Source of the DNA: Melampsora larici-populina 98AG31 | Taxonomy: Eukaryota; Basidiomycota; Pucciniomycetes; Pucciniales; Melampsoraceae | NCBI RefSeq assembly: GCF_000204055.1 | Contig: NW_006768786.1 | Span: 176,818 to 240,817, forward strand | DNA length: 64,000 nucleotides | Direction of reading: 5' to 3' | Shown: piece by piece, positions 35,559 through 47,095 of the stretch | Layout: each line of letters begins with the position of its first letter | How positions within the stretch are numbered: the stretch's first letter is position 1 | Notes under the pieces: generated by a model | The model's input: only the letters and a program-made list of their open reading frames with translations | The model's database searches: none | Told to the model about the DNA's origin: nothing | Translations under genes and position numbers: made by a program

Positions 35559-36646
35559 CAGGGGCAAAAACAGATGCTCACATAGGTGTGAGCATTGAAA
35601 TTTTTGTGTTTTCTTCAATGTTTGTTCAATTTTACTTCCCATTTCTTTCCCATTTCTTTCCTATTTCTTTCTGCTTGTCAACTGATTTTGTGATCAACAG
35701 GAACTGAGCAGACAAACTAAGCCTTCCTCAGGCGTTATTCCTGAGCAAAGAAGTCTGAGGAAGGGCTGATCCATCTGCTCAGCTGATCCTGAGCGGCATT
35801 CCCTGGTTCAGTAGGTTCCAAGGGACACCACTGATGATTAGATTAAGGGCTGAGCTGAACTGAGTATTCCCTTAGCTAAGTCTCTGCAGCATCTCTTGGA
35901 CGGATCACAGAGGGCCAGGCTTGCCTCAAGCTTCATGGCTCCGGAATGAAGCCTGAGGCCCATCTGCTCAGTTCAACTGAGCTGCTCAGCTATTCCTCAG
36001 TGGCATTCCTGAGATCAGAAGGATCCAGAGGATTCCACTGCTCATTGGCTGAGGGGCTGCTCAGCTAGTCCTGAGGGGAATTCCTGGGATCAGAGGGATC
36101 CAAAGGATGTCACTGAGTATTGGCTGAGGGGCTGCTCAGTTGATCTCAGCCCCTCAGTGTGAACAGCTTTATCCAGGGAAAATCACTGAGGATTAGTTGA
36201 GCAAATGGGATGGCTCTTTTATCAGGCTTCATTCTTTAGCAAAGAAGTCTGAGGGAAGTCTGGGCCATCAGCGATTCAGCCAAGGGATGCTACTGAGTAT
36301 TTGCTGAGCAGCACAAAAGGGACACCCGTGTTCAGGCTTCTTCACTAAGAAATGAAGCCTGAGGAAGGTATAGCTCATGTGCTCATTTTCATTTTGAACA
36401 AATTGCTGAGTATGCAGTGACTCATGAGCTGATCCCAAGTACTCATCTGGACTCAGTTATTGCTCATCCAAGATGAAAATGGGCCTTCTCAAGAAATGTC
36501 AAGCAAAATATAAGCAACACAGGCTGATCACCTGAACACAACCAAAATTGCAAATTGAATGAATCTGAAAGAAAATGAATCTTTTTTGGAGAATTCAAAA
36601 AAGTCTACAATGCTCACATGTATGTGAGCATCAATTTTGGCCCCTG
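35559..36646. mobile_element. hAT-like MITE filled with tandem repeats
   Basis: Inverted ends: left CAGGGGCAAAAACAGATGCT, right reverse complement CAGGGGCCAAAATTGATGCT, each followed by CACATNNRTGTGAGCAT, itself a small palindrome. The CAGGGG tip fits hAT elements, but I could not find an 8-bp duplication. No ORF; the interior is a 75-bp-period repeat and GCTCAG/CTGAGC words. Confidence 0.6.
35778..36165. repeat. 75-bp tandem repeat inside the MITE
   Basis: Units at 35985-36059 and 36060-36134 align over their whole length, from CTCAGCTA to GGCTGAGGGGCTG. A more diverged unit begins near 35778 and a partial one at 36135. Confidence 0.7.
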
Positions 36647-36651
36647 TGAAT

Positions 36652-36694
36652 GTAGTGATCATGTAGTGATCATGTAGTGATAATGTAGTGCTAA
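36652..36694 (+). repeat. 11-bp tandem array, left (ATGTAGTGATC)n
   Basis: Four units of ATGTAGTGATC or near variants directly before the next element; a matching direct-orientation array follows that element at 37827-37873. Confidence 0.75.
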
Positions 36695-37826
36695 CACCAC
36701 GGGAATTAATGGGTTCAAAACCCGATTGAAGAAAGTTGTGGTGACCGGTCCACAACTTTCTTCAATCACCAATTACGTTTGCAATACGTTTGCAATACAT
36801 TTGCTGGATACCCTTGAGATACCGTTTCAACACATCAAAACTGTCATATGCAACAACAACACCACAGGCCATTTTATCCTTGCTTATCTTATCACAATTT
36901 GGCACATGTCCAGGAACAAGATTAAATGAGAGGTACAACCATGGCTCAAGCAAGGCAAAATTTTCCTCTGCCAATAGAGAACTGAACATCAGCCCAGTTA
37001 ACTACTCACACCTATGCGCCAGGGAACAAAGCTACTCAGGACTAATCATAAGTTTGATGAATGTATTGTGTGACGGTCCAAAGAAGAACTTTTCAAAGTA
37101 ACATGTATTCTCAAAATAAAAGAATTGAAAAAATGTAGTCAATGGAACGTCTGATTCAGGTTAGTTTTGTTTGATATACCAAGGTACATCACACTTCTTG
37201 TGAGTCGTTTCTTGATAAGAAACTTCAGCATGTTGAGATGCAAAGAACCTGTAAGAGGCTTGACTTGGTGTGTTTTGCTTTCAATATACAAATTGAATCA
37301 AAGAGCAAAAGCCAAACAAAAAGGTGATTGTACAGAGATTGAACACAAGAACCAAGTTGGTTTTGGTTTTAATTCCTAATTATCACAGATGAATTTTTGT
37401 AATCCAATCACTCACTCCAAAATAGAACTGGTGGATTCAAATTGGAATGATGATCAGAAAATAGGTATCGTCCAAGAGTATGATGTCCAACAGAGCTCAA
37501 AGGATGGATTGAGTTTGGCTTCAGTGGCAACGTTGGTACAGAATCACATACCACTAAGTTTTGCTGATGTTGTTTTTGAGCAATCTGATTCTCAAGCTCT
37601 TGTCGAGTTATCTTCAAATCATCATCAGACAAACATGGATCAAGAATCAAAGGGCTTGTGGTGTTGTTGCATGTGATAGTTTTGATGTGTTGAAACGGTA
37701 TCTTGAGGGTATCCAGCAAACGTATTGCAAATGTATTGCAAATGTAATTGGTGATTGAAGAAAGTTGCGGACCCGGTCACCGCAACTTTCTTCAATTGGG
37801 TTTTGAACCCATTAATCCCCGTGGTG
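36695..37826. mobile_element. 1.13-kb element with about 165-bp TIRs containing an internal hairpin
   Basis: 36695 onwards (CACCACGGGAATTAATGGGT...) and the reverse complement of 37826 downwards (CACCACGGGGATTAATGGGT...) agree over about 165 bp at roughly 93%. Each arm contains a palindrome: TTGAAGAAAGTTG, a short GTGACCGG loop region, then CAACTTTCTTCAA. The interior (about 36860-37660) has only short ORFs on both strands, none recognisable. Long TIRs suggest a Mutator-like or foldback element; the flanking 11-bp arrays hide the target duplication. Confidence 0.72.
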
Positions 37827-37873
37827 TAATGTAGTGATGACGTAGTGATGACGTAGTGCTAATGTAGTGCTAC
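37827..37873 (+). repeat. 11-bp tandem array, right
   Basis: Four units (ATGTAGTGATG, ACGTAGTGATG, ACGTAGTGCTA, ATGTAGTGCTA) in the same orientation as 36652-36694. Confidence 0.75.
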
Positions 37874-40256
37874 CCTCAACACAAACACCTCTGGTTGCAG
37901 CCATCAGTGCCCCCTTCTGAGCCACTGCTTTGCAAGTGACCTTGCATGGTGGTAACCAACTTCAATTGTGACAGTCAAAAAACTTTGAAAAAATCATCAA
38001 GCACCTTTCACAGTAGGTTCAAGAAGAATTTGGTAACTTCTTTTGAAAAAAGTCATTGGTACAGCATCAAGCCAAAACCAGAGAAAAGATTTGTTCACAC
38101 ATTTTTTTTCTTGGTATTATGCATGTCAGAGGAGAAACAACTTCAAGTGATAGACAAATCTTGGGTTTTGGACTGTAAGAAGATTTTATAAAAGACAATC
38201 TTAGGGGAAAAGGTTTTATTTTTGTGCTGACAGTCTTTGCTGATTTCTCCACTGATTGGCTGAGGATGATTTATCAAATGTTTTTCAACAAGGCCTGATC
38301 TTTACGTAGAATGATAAAGTGGATACTAAACCCCTGTACTGTTTGAGATAACACCAGAAGTTCATGAGTAACCTAAGGTACCCACTTGAGTCATCAAATG
38401 TGATCCACCAGTCTGAAGTCAAACAAAACTCTACCAAATTTATTTCAAATCTCTTTGTGTGTGCATGTTGACATGTGATAAGTTAACAGACATATTTCAA
38501 CCCTCCAGCTGTGAGTTTGTTGCATGTGTTAGCAAAAGGCATGGCTTAGGGCTAATCTCCTCCATGACCAAGCTTCACCTTTTGTGTCACATAGGAAAAC
38601 TGGATTTGAAAACAACTGTAGGTTTGAAAACCTCAGTCCCAAAGACAGTTTCAAACTATTTACACAGCTCACCAAGTTTTCAAGCCTTTTAAATTCCCTG
38701 TCACCTCTCAAGTCATATGTACAAGCAAACTCAATTGAAATCCCCTTCCTACTGACTGCCACCTAGCTGGGGTTGGATCAGTGCTATTATGAATGGACCT
38801 ATACCATGAAGAGAAATCAATGTCCTGAGCCAGGGCTCCACTAACCAGCTTGACTCTCAGCATGACTAGATAGAATAATGGTAGAGCAGATGTATGTAAG
38901 AGATAGCATTTGCACATAAGATGGACTCAGTGAAGGGAATAGTGTTACTGGACAATCACAGCTTTGGCTAAGTGCGTAGCTCAGTCATGCTAATATGATG
39001 GCCAGGATGAAAACTGAAATCACAGTGGTGCTAATGTTTTTCTAGTGTGATTTGTCTAGCATTGGGAGTACCACTTGAGGAAATTTGATGTTTGGGAAGT
39101 TGAATTGAATAGAGGATGGCTAAAGAAGTTAGATATAGAATGGGTTTGCAAACATGAAATGAACAGGATCTGGTACCCCAAACCACGTGAGTCTAGCACA
39201 TCTTGCCCATGTGTGAGCGGACCATGAGGTGTCAAAATGAATGTGAACTACAAAATCAAGCTTGAAAGTTGAATTACCAGCATGCTGCCCAAGTCACCAG
39301 TAATTCAAATCTGTGAGAAGAACAGAGAAGGGGGGGATCATGGGCAAGTACATAGCCACAGAGCGCCTAAGCCTTGTGCCTCCAGAGAGGAAGGGTCCAA
39401 GTAAGCTTGAGGCTCCTCATCACCTCAAGGTGGGGTGGGCTAGGACCATGTCCTCTGGGGTGGTTTCAGGCACTTTACAAAACTCAGAGCCCAGAGAGTT
39501 CTGGGGAGTCAAAGCACTCAGGGCTCTAGAGATATTGAAGTGATAGCTCAATACACCTCCAGGCTCAAGGCACCCCCCACAGTAAGGTCAACTTACTTTA
39601 ACCTAGTAGAGGGTAACATAAGGCTGAGATTTCAGAGGCAATACTTCTTAGCTTGTGACCTAGTACTTACATGTAGAATGGAGATGGGAATTCACACAGA
39701 TTCTTGAAATCTGGATCACCAGCTAGGAAATCTTGGTGCTCTTGAGTTGGTGGTTAAATGGTCTTCTAAACTGATTGTAAAGAATTAACTTTCAATCAAG
39801 TGATATAACAATCATTTGAAAGGATAAAGATTAATTCAACTCAGTTTGAAGTATAAGAATTTCAAGAAGATGTACAAAGTTGATTGAACACAAAATGACC
39901 TCAACCATTAGAAAACAACAAAAAAATTGAGAATAAAAACAGAAAGAGGTACTGAGTAGTACAGGTTTTTTTGTCAATGTATATATTTACCAAGTTGAAG
40001 TCTTGTAGACTAAATAATGTCTTTTGAGGTGTACAGATATGCTTAAAGATTGTGTTTCAAGGTCTTACATGAATAATTGATACAAGTTTTCAGGTAGTTG
40101 CCCGGTTTGTGTGGTTCGGGAGTACATCAATCGACCTAAGAGGTGAGCTAAGAGATCTAATATCAGTTCATCTTTCAAAGGCATCTGGTAATCTAGATTG
40201 GAAACTCACCAAGACGATGGTCTACCTATACCTTTCAATCCATCATACACAATAAA
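37874..40256. other. intergenic, no supported gene
   Basis: Short ORFs on both strands (for example 38459-38692 plus and 38529-38762 minus) overlap each other and lack motifs. 39310-39600 is relatively GC-rich. No TIR or LTR seen. Confidence 0.45.
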
Positions 40257-41018
40257 TCAATTCGATCCTTCCCAAGATTTTGAATTTGAATGATGGATTG
40301 GAATCCCATTCAAAAGTTTATTATACCTCATTTGTCGAGCCAACTGATCTTTGACTCTCTCTCGTTTGAGTAACCTGATCATGGGAGCCAAACTAGCCGA
40401 AACATGATCTTTTTTCAACTCTTCATCAATCAGATTAAACGAACTTAATTGATAAAAGATCGGTCTAGTTTCTAGGGCTTTAGTTAATTTGTTTTTGATG
40501 ATCAATCGATTGATCTTTTCGGATGTTTCATATGTTTTGATGGATGTAGGTGAATGTAAATAAGATCCAGAATTGATTTTAGATTCTAGATTCAATCCTT
40601 TGAGTTTCTTGGTTTTTGCTAAGTCTAATCGGTTAGGTCGGTTCAGTAGATAAGGTTCTAAACATGTGGTTCCAACTGATCTTAATCTGTGTTGATGTAA
40701 AACTGAATCATTTGCTAAAGTCATTAAAAGTTGATGACCTGTTGATTTAAGTGAATCTAAATCTGGAATATCTAAACTTGTGAAGATTTGGAGTATGATG
40801 GTGATGGGTAAGTTTAGGATTGGAAATGGTTTTGATGGGTTTACTGCTAGCCATGCGTTCAGTTCTGATTCTGATTCTGATTTTTTGTGTTGGATTTGGG
40901 TTTTGTTAACTGAGGTTCGTTGCATTTCCTGAGTTGATGGAATTGAAGTTGAGCTCGCAATTTCAGTTCGGTTCAAACTTGATGAAGTTTCTTCAAGATT
41001 TGCTAGTGGTGAAGACAT
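40257..41018 (-). CDS. F-box-like domain protein (253 aa, single exon)
   Basis: Residues 1-65 are Ser/Thr-rich and probably disordered. Residues about 64-95 (FPILNLPITIILQIFTSLDI, then PDLDSL) fit an F-box: a Pro-rich start, hydrophobic helices and a DLDSL turn. The remainder (HRLRSVGTTCLEPYLLNRPN and a basic helical C-terminus with RLLKRERVKDQLARQMRYNK) looks conserved but carries no LRR or WD repeat. F-box proteins link substrates to SCF ubiquitin ligases; here that role is inferred from a weak motif. No introns are needed. Confidence 0.6.
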   Translation of the reverse strand: MSSPLANLEETSSSLNRTEIASSTSIPSTQEMQRTSVNKTQIQHKKSESESELNAWLAVNPSKPFPILNLPITIILQIFTSLDIPDLDSLKSTGHQLLMTLANDSVLHQHRLRSVGTTCLEPYLLNRPNRLDLAKTKKLKGLNLESKINSGSYLHSPTSIKTYETSEKINRLIIKNKLTKALETRPIFYQLSSFNLIDEELKKDHVSASLAPMIRLLKRERVKDQLARQMRYNKLLNGIPIHHSNSKSWEGSN

Positions 41019-41728
41019 CTTGGTATTAAAGTGTTCGAGATTGAAATTTGGATTAAGATTTGAAAATGAGTGGCGAAAGAGGAAAGATGTTGCTGAGCAT
41101 GATTGGTTTTATGCGGCTCTTTTCTGACTCGGTAGAACGTGAAAGTAAAATAAACAGGGACTAGGAAGGGATATATCTATTCGGTCATCATACGTAGTCA
41201 AGCAGACGTACGAACGAAGTGGATTGCTTCACATGCTGTGCAGTGTGCAGTCAGGACTCAGAACCTTTCGAGTCGACACATGTCACAAATTGATGACAGG
41301 TCACTTCTCAAAACGTCATCTCCATAATCCAAGGGTCAAGACTCAAGAGATCTGAGAACTCTTTAGTCGAAGTCTTCTATTCCTACCAAACCTCGTAGAC
41401 CAAAAACGTGCAGGGGTGAAGCAGCTGCCTTTAGGTTCAGATCCAACATTTAGCTCCTCTCTCCCTTCAAAAAATAACGTACAACTCACTTTGTTATTAT
41501 AGACATCCATTCTCAACAAATCTATTACTATGAACAAGTATAAAGGGTTAAAAAGGATACATAGATAGTGAAACTAAAGATATGTACAAGATTCATAGCT
41601 GTGTCCTGCACAGCTATAACCAGTCAATAACAAATGGTAGAAGTACTTATTGGGGCAACTTCGACACACCTTCAGGGAAATATAAAGCGATCCGAAAACA
41701 TATTATGTTTGATCCATAACCAAAGAAC
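41019..41728. other. intergenic between two minus-strand genes
   Basis: 5' flank of the F-box-like gene and 3' flank of the next one. The 64-codon ORF at 41343-41537 has no support. Confidence 0.5.
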
Positions 41729-43021
41729 CTATACGAACATTTTTATCCTCTTTTGTTGAGCTTGACTTACACCTTTGTGCCGTCTCACATATTTGGGTGT
41801 TGGTGACATTTCATTGCTGATAGATTGAGATGAAGAACTTGAAGCTCCCAATGAAGATGAACCAATTTCAGTATCTTCAATATCACATATATCCTTAAAA
41901 TCATCAAAGTTAAAATCAGGATGAGATTTTTCTAGATTTAATATAATTTTATAAAGTTGTATCTGGATTTCTTGGATTTCATTTTCGAATTTGACCATGA
42001 CTTTACTTGAATTTATAACTTCTTTTTTGGTTGATAAATCGATTTTTGATAAAGGTTTAGATGATAATTGGGCATTCATTCGCTTCGCTTTTTCGAGTCT
42101 AATAGAAAGTTGTGCAATTCTTTCTTGAAGTTGATTTATTTCTAAAAGACATTGTTCATCTGAGTCTAGTGATGTTGAAGATTCAGATATGGATGACGAT
42201 GTACCTAAAGAAGGTTGATATCTGATGGGTAAAGGTTTGATGTCAAGATGATCTCGGGTTTCTATTGACGATGTACCGACAGATTGGCCGTCTTCCTCTA
42301 ACTCCATGGCAAGGTGATAATGTTGATCGGAATCCCCTGAAAAACTTGATTGAATGTCAGAGACCTCATCTGAGCCGGATTGTTCATATGACTGATTTTT
42401 AGACATAGATGATGTAGACAAGGCAGGTCGATGTCTCATTGGTAGAGGTTTGATGATACGTCGATTTCTAGACTGGGCTGACTTTGAACATGTACGAAAA
42501 GATTGGTCGTCCTCTTCTGAGTCTATACCGATTTGATGATATTGATCATATTGCTTACTTGGTTGGCTTTCCAATTGTACCTCCTCCGAGTCTGATGATG
42601 CCGGACGTTTAGGCGCGGGGAAAGTAGATAGGGTAGTAGGGCCTCCGGATTGTAAAGATTCAACGTCGGACTCGTATCGATTTCCGCGTTGATTTGACGA
42701 TTCACAAATGAAATGAGCGTCTTCTCCGTTCGGAGTGATTTGATCTTGCTGAGAATCATGTACAACCACCACATTAAGCGGATCACGCTCTGTATCGCAT
42801 AGCCACCTGAACAGTAATGGATTGTGATAAAGTGCTTGAAGTGACTGCAGCTTTTGATTTGTCAGCAACTCCAACAACAGTAAGGCTTCTGGGACTGTTA
42901 GCGTTGATAGATCCCAGAGCGATTGTAGCAGCTGGATCCGCTCTCTCATAGATGGAGGAGAGTCTCTCATGAGAGATTTTAGCAAGCTTTCGACCGAGTC
43001 GGATGATTCGGGTGTCGACAT
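41729..43021 (-). CDS. hypothetical Ser/Glu-rich coiled-coil protein (430 aa, single exon)
   Basis: I do not recognise a family. Residues 1-75 are helical (SVESLLKSLMRDSPPSMRER, ALLLLELLTNQKLQSLQAL). Residues about 155-275 hold two diverged copies of a 75-80 residue unit: DQYHQIGIDSEEDDQSF...IIKPLPMRHRPALSTSS and DQHYHLAMELEEDGQSV...DIKPLPIRYQPSLGTSS. Residues about 288-325 (LLEINQLQERIAQLSIRLEK) form a coiled coil, and the tail is Ser-rich ending in a basic stretch (KYVRRHKGVSQAQQKRIKMF) that could be a nuclear signal. The long uninterrupted frame with internal repetition argues for a real gene. Confidence 0.6.
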   Translation of the reverse strand: MSTPESSDSVESLLKSLMRDSPPSMRERIQLLQSLWDLSTLTVPEALLLLELLTNQKLQSLQALYHNPLLFRWLCDTERDPLNVVVVHDSQQDQITPNGEDAHFICESSNQRGNRYESDVESLQSGGPTTLSTFPAPKRPASSDSEEVQLESQPSKQYDQYHQIGIDSEEDDQSFRTCSKSAQSRNRRIIKPLPMRHRPALSTSSMSKNQSYEQSGSDEVSDIQSSFSGDSDQHYHLAMELEEDGQSVGTSSIETRDHLDIKPLPIRYQPSLGTSSSISESSTSLDSDEQCLLEINQLQERIAQLSIRLEKAKRMNAQLSSKPLSKIDLSTKKEVINSSKVMVKFENEIQEIQIQLYKIILNLEKSHPDFNFDDFKDICDIEDTEIGSSSLGASSSSSQSISNEMSPTPKYVRRHKGVSQAQQKRIKMFV

Positions 43022-43143
43022 CTGGAAGTAGAACGATTCTTGGCGGTTTGATGCTTCCTTTTTGTTCTGGCAGTTCGAAAAAAATAGAGAGAGAGTATGT
43101 TATTTCTTGGTTGAAGCAAGACCTTATCAAAGTTCTTTTGGAA

Positions 43144-43681
43144 ACATACGTACGATCTTATTTAACTTTTTGTTGAAGGCGCGTGATTGAGAATGCTATG
43201 AGTTGATACGTGTTTGATAGTGCTGGTATGCTATTCTAACTTATTGAGCGATTAGCTGAGAGGAGTTCAGGCTGTGGCTAGGAAACTCAAAGGCTGAGAA
43301 CAGAGGTATTATAGCCACGAGCCACAGAAAGTTTGCTTTGAGGTGAAGTTGTTCAAGATTAGTAAAAAGAAACGCTAAAATAAAAGATGACAAGGTAGGT
43401 TCACAATCAATGTTTTTCGAGATGAAGCTACGGTTTGCTTTAAAAACTGGGAGGAAGCAGGATGAGACGCAAATATATGTGCTCTTGAGATCACGCTGTG
43501 TGTAGTAGGTCTCATAGACAGGCAAAGTGAGTTGAGGATTTATTTCAAAGGGACAAGATGGGCGTCCCCCATCACAGCCCCCTTATGCAAAGTAACTCGA
43601 ATGTTTCAATGCGGAGTTGGTGTCAATGGGGTGGGTGACATTTGCGCTAATCGATTTACGCGTAATAATCAGCTTAGCAAC
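43144..43681 (-). repeat. duplicated 5' flank, copy A
   Basis: Upstream region of the 430-aa gene. Aligns (about 60-65% by eye) with 45679-46201: CGTACGATCTTATTTAACTT / CGTACAATTTTCTTTAACTT at one end, TTCAAGATTAGTAAAAAGAA / TTCAAGATCAATGAGAAGCG in the middle and TTTGCGCTAATCGATTTACG / AATGCGCTGGTCAGTTTACG at the other. Confidence 0.6.
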
Positions 43682-45052
43682 TCTTGAGAATTGACAAAAG
43701 CTACAGAGAACAAACGAAAGAGATAAACGAATTCTACGATGGTTGATTTGATGTGCTTTATCAGCGGGTAAAAAACCGCTAACTCGGAAGTTGTCGATAG
43801 TGAACTTACGACCAAGCTCTTATCTGGTCATATCACCGTTTTCATATCTTCAACGATTCTAAAGGAATGATCGAATTCGATCAGTTTCTTCTTCTTTTCG
43901 CCATTATCTCCTTTGTCTTTTTCATGTTCAGGCTGCATATAACCGTCTAATTCAGATGACAGAATCAGCAAGTCTAAATAAGGCTTTATTTCAATCGTCT
44001 TTTGTTGTCAATCCTACCACATGGTGAGCTAACTCATCGGTCTCAAATCCTTTGACTCATCAACGTTACCCATGACCTCCAGAGCAAAGATCTACTCCTC
44101 AATCATCACTCACTTGTATTATTAACGCTTATATAGACAGCGCCACGAATTCAAAGACCATAGCACACTTGACTTTCAAGTATTGTTGGCTTTAGCTTTT
44201 GAGAAATAAAGTGATGGGCAAGTTATTTTTAAGTAGGTAAAGCAGGATAAAATAATTCAAATCGGGACCCTTGAGTTTTATCTAGGCATGTGATTTAACT
44301 AGATTTAGAGGTTTGGTAGGAGATGAAGAACTTGATGCTTGCTGGTGTGCTAAAAAGATTTCAAAGGTGCTTTTTCTCAAAAGAAGAACATCCTTTTAAT
44401 CCCAAAATTTCAGATTTTCGGACAGTCTCTTAGTAGAGGATCCTAAAGTTTTCTCTGGTGGAATCAAACCGCTTTTGCTGAAGACGATTACTTTGGGTAA
44501 ATTTGCGGACTCATCACTCGCAAAAATTTCAACTGTTTTGATAGTAAGGTTTTTATGTGGTGATGATAGCTATACTAGGCTTTCAGAACAGATCACATTT
44601 CAAAGAGTTGACTACTTCCGATTACTGACTACTTAGACTAGTTCTAGAGTTTTTGTTATCTACTCGAACCAGCTTTGAATGCAATAGCTTGGTAGATATT
44701 GGACTGTCTAAAGTCGGTTAAGAGACTTGACCAATTTTTCTATACTCATCCAAATGCCTCTTATTTCCCTCTTTCCCTCTTTCCTCGTCTTTGATCTTTT
44801 TCTCATGAAGATCATTCTCATAAAAGTGATTGTTACTATTGACCGCTCTATAAAACTCGAGCGGGAATATTTAATACTCAACCCTTATTTGTGAAGATCT
44901 CTCGTACTACAGAACAGTGACTCAATGATTAAATACAAAACCAACAAATCGATATCTTATATAGGCATCTATCTCATCAAAGCACAAACAAGGTGATATA
45001 ATCTAAGTATAAAGCAAGAAACCTGCTGGATGATCTCGAGGACGAGGTCATC
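43682..45052. other. intergenic, no supported gene
   Basis: 1.4 kb of AT-rich sequence without an ORF of note or repeats I can define. Confidence 0.5.
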
Positions 45053-45575
45053 TCAATATATACATATGGCGTGCTGTACGCCGTACCCGCTGCGATAGAC
45101 AAGCCCGGACTGGACTCTACCGAAACAAAAAAACACGATAAAACCGATGACACCGAGGCATGTGAGAACAAGAAGCACTTTTCCACCAGAAGCCGTAGTG
45201 GTTTTGGGGGTAGAGCTTCGTTTGTCCGCCGGTTGTTCACCAACGACGGTAGCAGTCGCATTTACGCGACTATCAGGATTATCGGAATGAGAAGAAACAT
45301 GAGTAGCTATATCTGGTTTCTCCATGGTGAGAGAGGTTAACTTACTTGTGCGCAACGTTATTCACCTGTTGGCTTAGGTGGTTGAATTGGGTTACCAAAT
45401 CTGACTGATTCGACGATAATGATTCTTTAATTTGTGATACATTAGATGCTGTTTCACGGACAGATTCGCTTTGTTGTTCTTGCTGAATCCTAAGCTGGTT
45501 GAGTATATCTTGGATCTTTTCTAAAAGCGTGTTAGGTTCTTCGCTTAATGTAAGTGTATACATCTTAGAGGACAT
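45053..45575 (-). CDS. small coiled-coil / single-pass membrane protein (tentative)
   Basis: ATG at 45575 opens a 77-codon frame with a heptad-rich helix (TLLEKIQDILNQLRIQQEQQ, DLVTQFNHLSQQVNNV). It overlaps a second frame to 45053 with a clear transmembrane helix (VLLVLTCLGVIGFIVFFCFG). A 46-nt intron (GTGAAT...GAG within about 45315-45362) would fuse them in phase into about 160 residues: coiled coil, linker, TM, short tail. Otherwise the second frame starts at its own ATG near 45322. Its 5' flank is a diverged duplicate of that of the 430-aa gene. Family unknown. Confidence 0.45.
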
Positions 45576-45678
45576 TCTTTTTATAAGGTTTCTACTTTTT
45601 TGTTTGAAGAATTCGACAAGGATAGATGGATGTTACAAATCACACTTTTCAATCAAGTTGATCGAAAGATTCTGAGAG

Positions 45679-46201
45679 ACACGTACAATTTTCTTTAACT
45701 TCCTTCTTGGTAACGCGCGAGTATTTGATTGATGATTATACGAGTTAATGGGTGTTTAAGGAGGTCGGAATGCTGTTGTGAATTATTGATAGATTAGTCT
45801 AGGAGAATTCAAGTCACTGGTAAGGGAATATCAGGCTTACGAGAGAAATATTATTATAAAGTGTGATAAGAATTCTTTTGGAGTGAATCTATTCAAGATC
45901 AATGAGAAGCGATACTGAAAATAACAGATGTCAAATTAGGACCACAATTTATATCCCTCGAGTGACCAAAGAATTGAAGAGAAAAGAAAGGAACACGCTG
46001 AAGTCGGCACTTCAGATACCAGCGTGTTCACTGCGCCAAAACGAGCGCAGAAGTGACCTGAGGATTCATTCAAAGGGATGATTAATGGGTTTCGTACGTA
46101 GGCCCCTTTTCGAACCGATAGCACCGGATGTTTCGATGGAGGGTTTGAATGGGTAAAATGCGCTGGTCAGTTTACGGCGACGCGCAATGAGCTTCATAAA
46201 C
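45679..46201 (-). repeat. duplicated 5' flank, copy B
   Basis: Partner of 43144-43681, in the same orientation and at a similar distance from the downstream start codon (104 bp here, 123 bp there). Confidence 0.6.
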
Positions 46202-46202
46202 A

Positions 46203-46520
46203 CCCCTTTCATGGAAATCAGTCTGACGTCCATTTCTTTTAGATTTTTTTGATGATTTGAAATACCTGAAAAGCGATCCAAGAACAATCGTAAAACTTTA
46301 GATACATACCCCGAAAAAGTTAGAGAATGGATTGTGGTGATCTGAAAAATGAGCTACATGAAATCCCCTTTCATGGAAATCAGTTTGATATCCTTTTTTA
46401 ATTTTTTTTACTGATTTGAACATTGGGAAAAGTGAACAAATAACAATCGTAAAAGTCAAGATAACCAATGATGGAGACTGAGATGGTTCGAAAAACTCGC
46501 CGTGGAATCCAATCAAAAGT
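46203..46520 (+). repeat. 160-bp tandem duplication
   Basis: CCCCTTTCATGGAAATCAGT begins at 46203 and again at 46363, followed in both by TGA(C/T)(G/A)TCC, a T-rich run, GATTTGAA and AACAATCGTAAAA. Non-coding. Confidence 0.7.
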
Positions 46521-47095
46521 TGTCAATGTTAACCTTTGACCTTGATCAGATCACTTGCTTTATTTCCTATCTTGTTTGCTGAAGAATCTTCCCAACTTTC
46601 TTTGGTAAAATTCATCCCGTCTCTCAACAAGCCTGAGCAAGCCTTTTGACAATCCTTTGTGCCTTTCAACTTTGCATGAGCACAAGTGGGCCGCGTGGGC
46701 AATGACAGGCAAGCCGCAACGTGAAGTGGCCTTGTTTTGACGCGGGTCGAAATGTGGACTGCCCATTGGGAGGAGGGCTTTATCCGCAGCGAGGCTCGGC
46801 CACGCTCATTTCGCCGACCATGCTTGAGGCTTGCTGAGCCCTTCAGCGTGAATGTGATTGCTTGTCAGCAATCGAACTTTACATGACCAGCCGATCAAGA
46901 TGCAAACAGCCGATGAACAAAAGCTTTTCCAAACCGACGCCCAGTTAAAGATGTGAATTTCTTCAAATTTAAACCTGATGGTCCTTACCCCTCACCATCC
47001 AGAACTGACAAAAAATCTAATCTGTCTTCAGAGCCGATCTAAGGCTTCAAAAGTCTCTAGACGATAAGAAACCAAGTGCGGCTAATGGATATCCA
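46521..47095. other. intergenic, upstream region of the WD40 gene
   Basis: Somewhat GC-richer than its surroundings (46660-46800). The 68-codon minus ORF at 46560-46766 has no support. Confidence 0.5.

Noticed and set aside
35690..36420. Regular repeat array considered as a CRISPR-like structure
   Set aside because: Units are contiguous 75-bp tandem copies without unique spacers, in a eukaryotic genome and inside TIRs.
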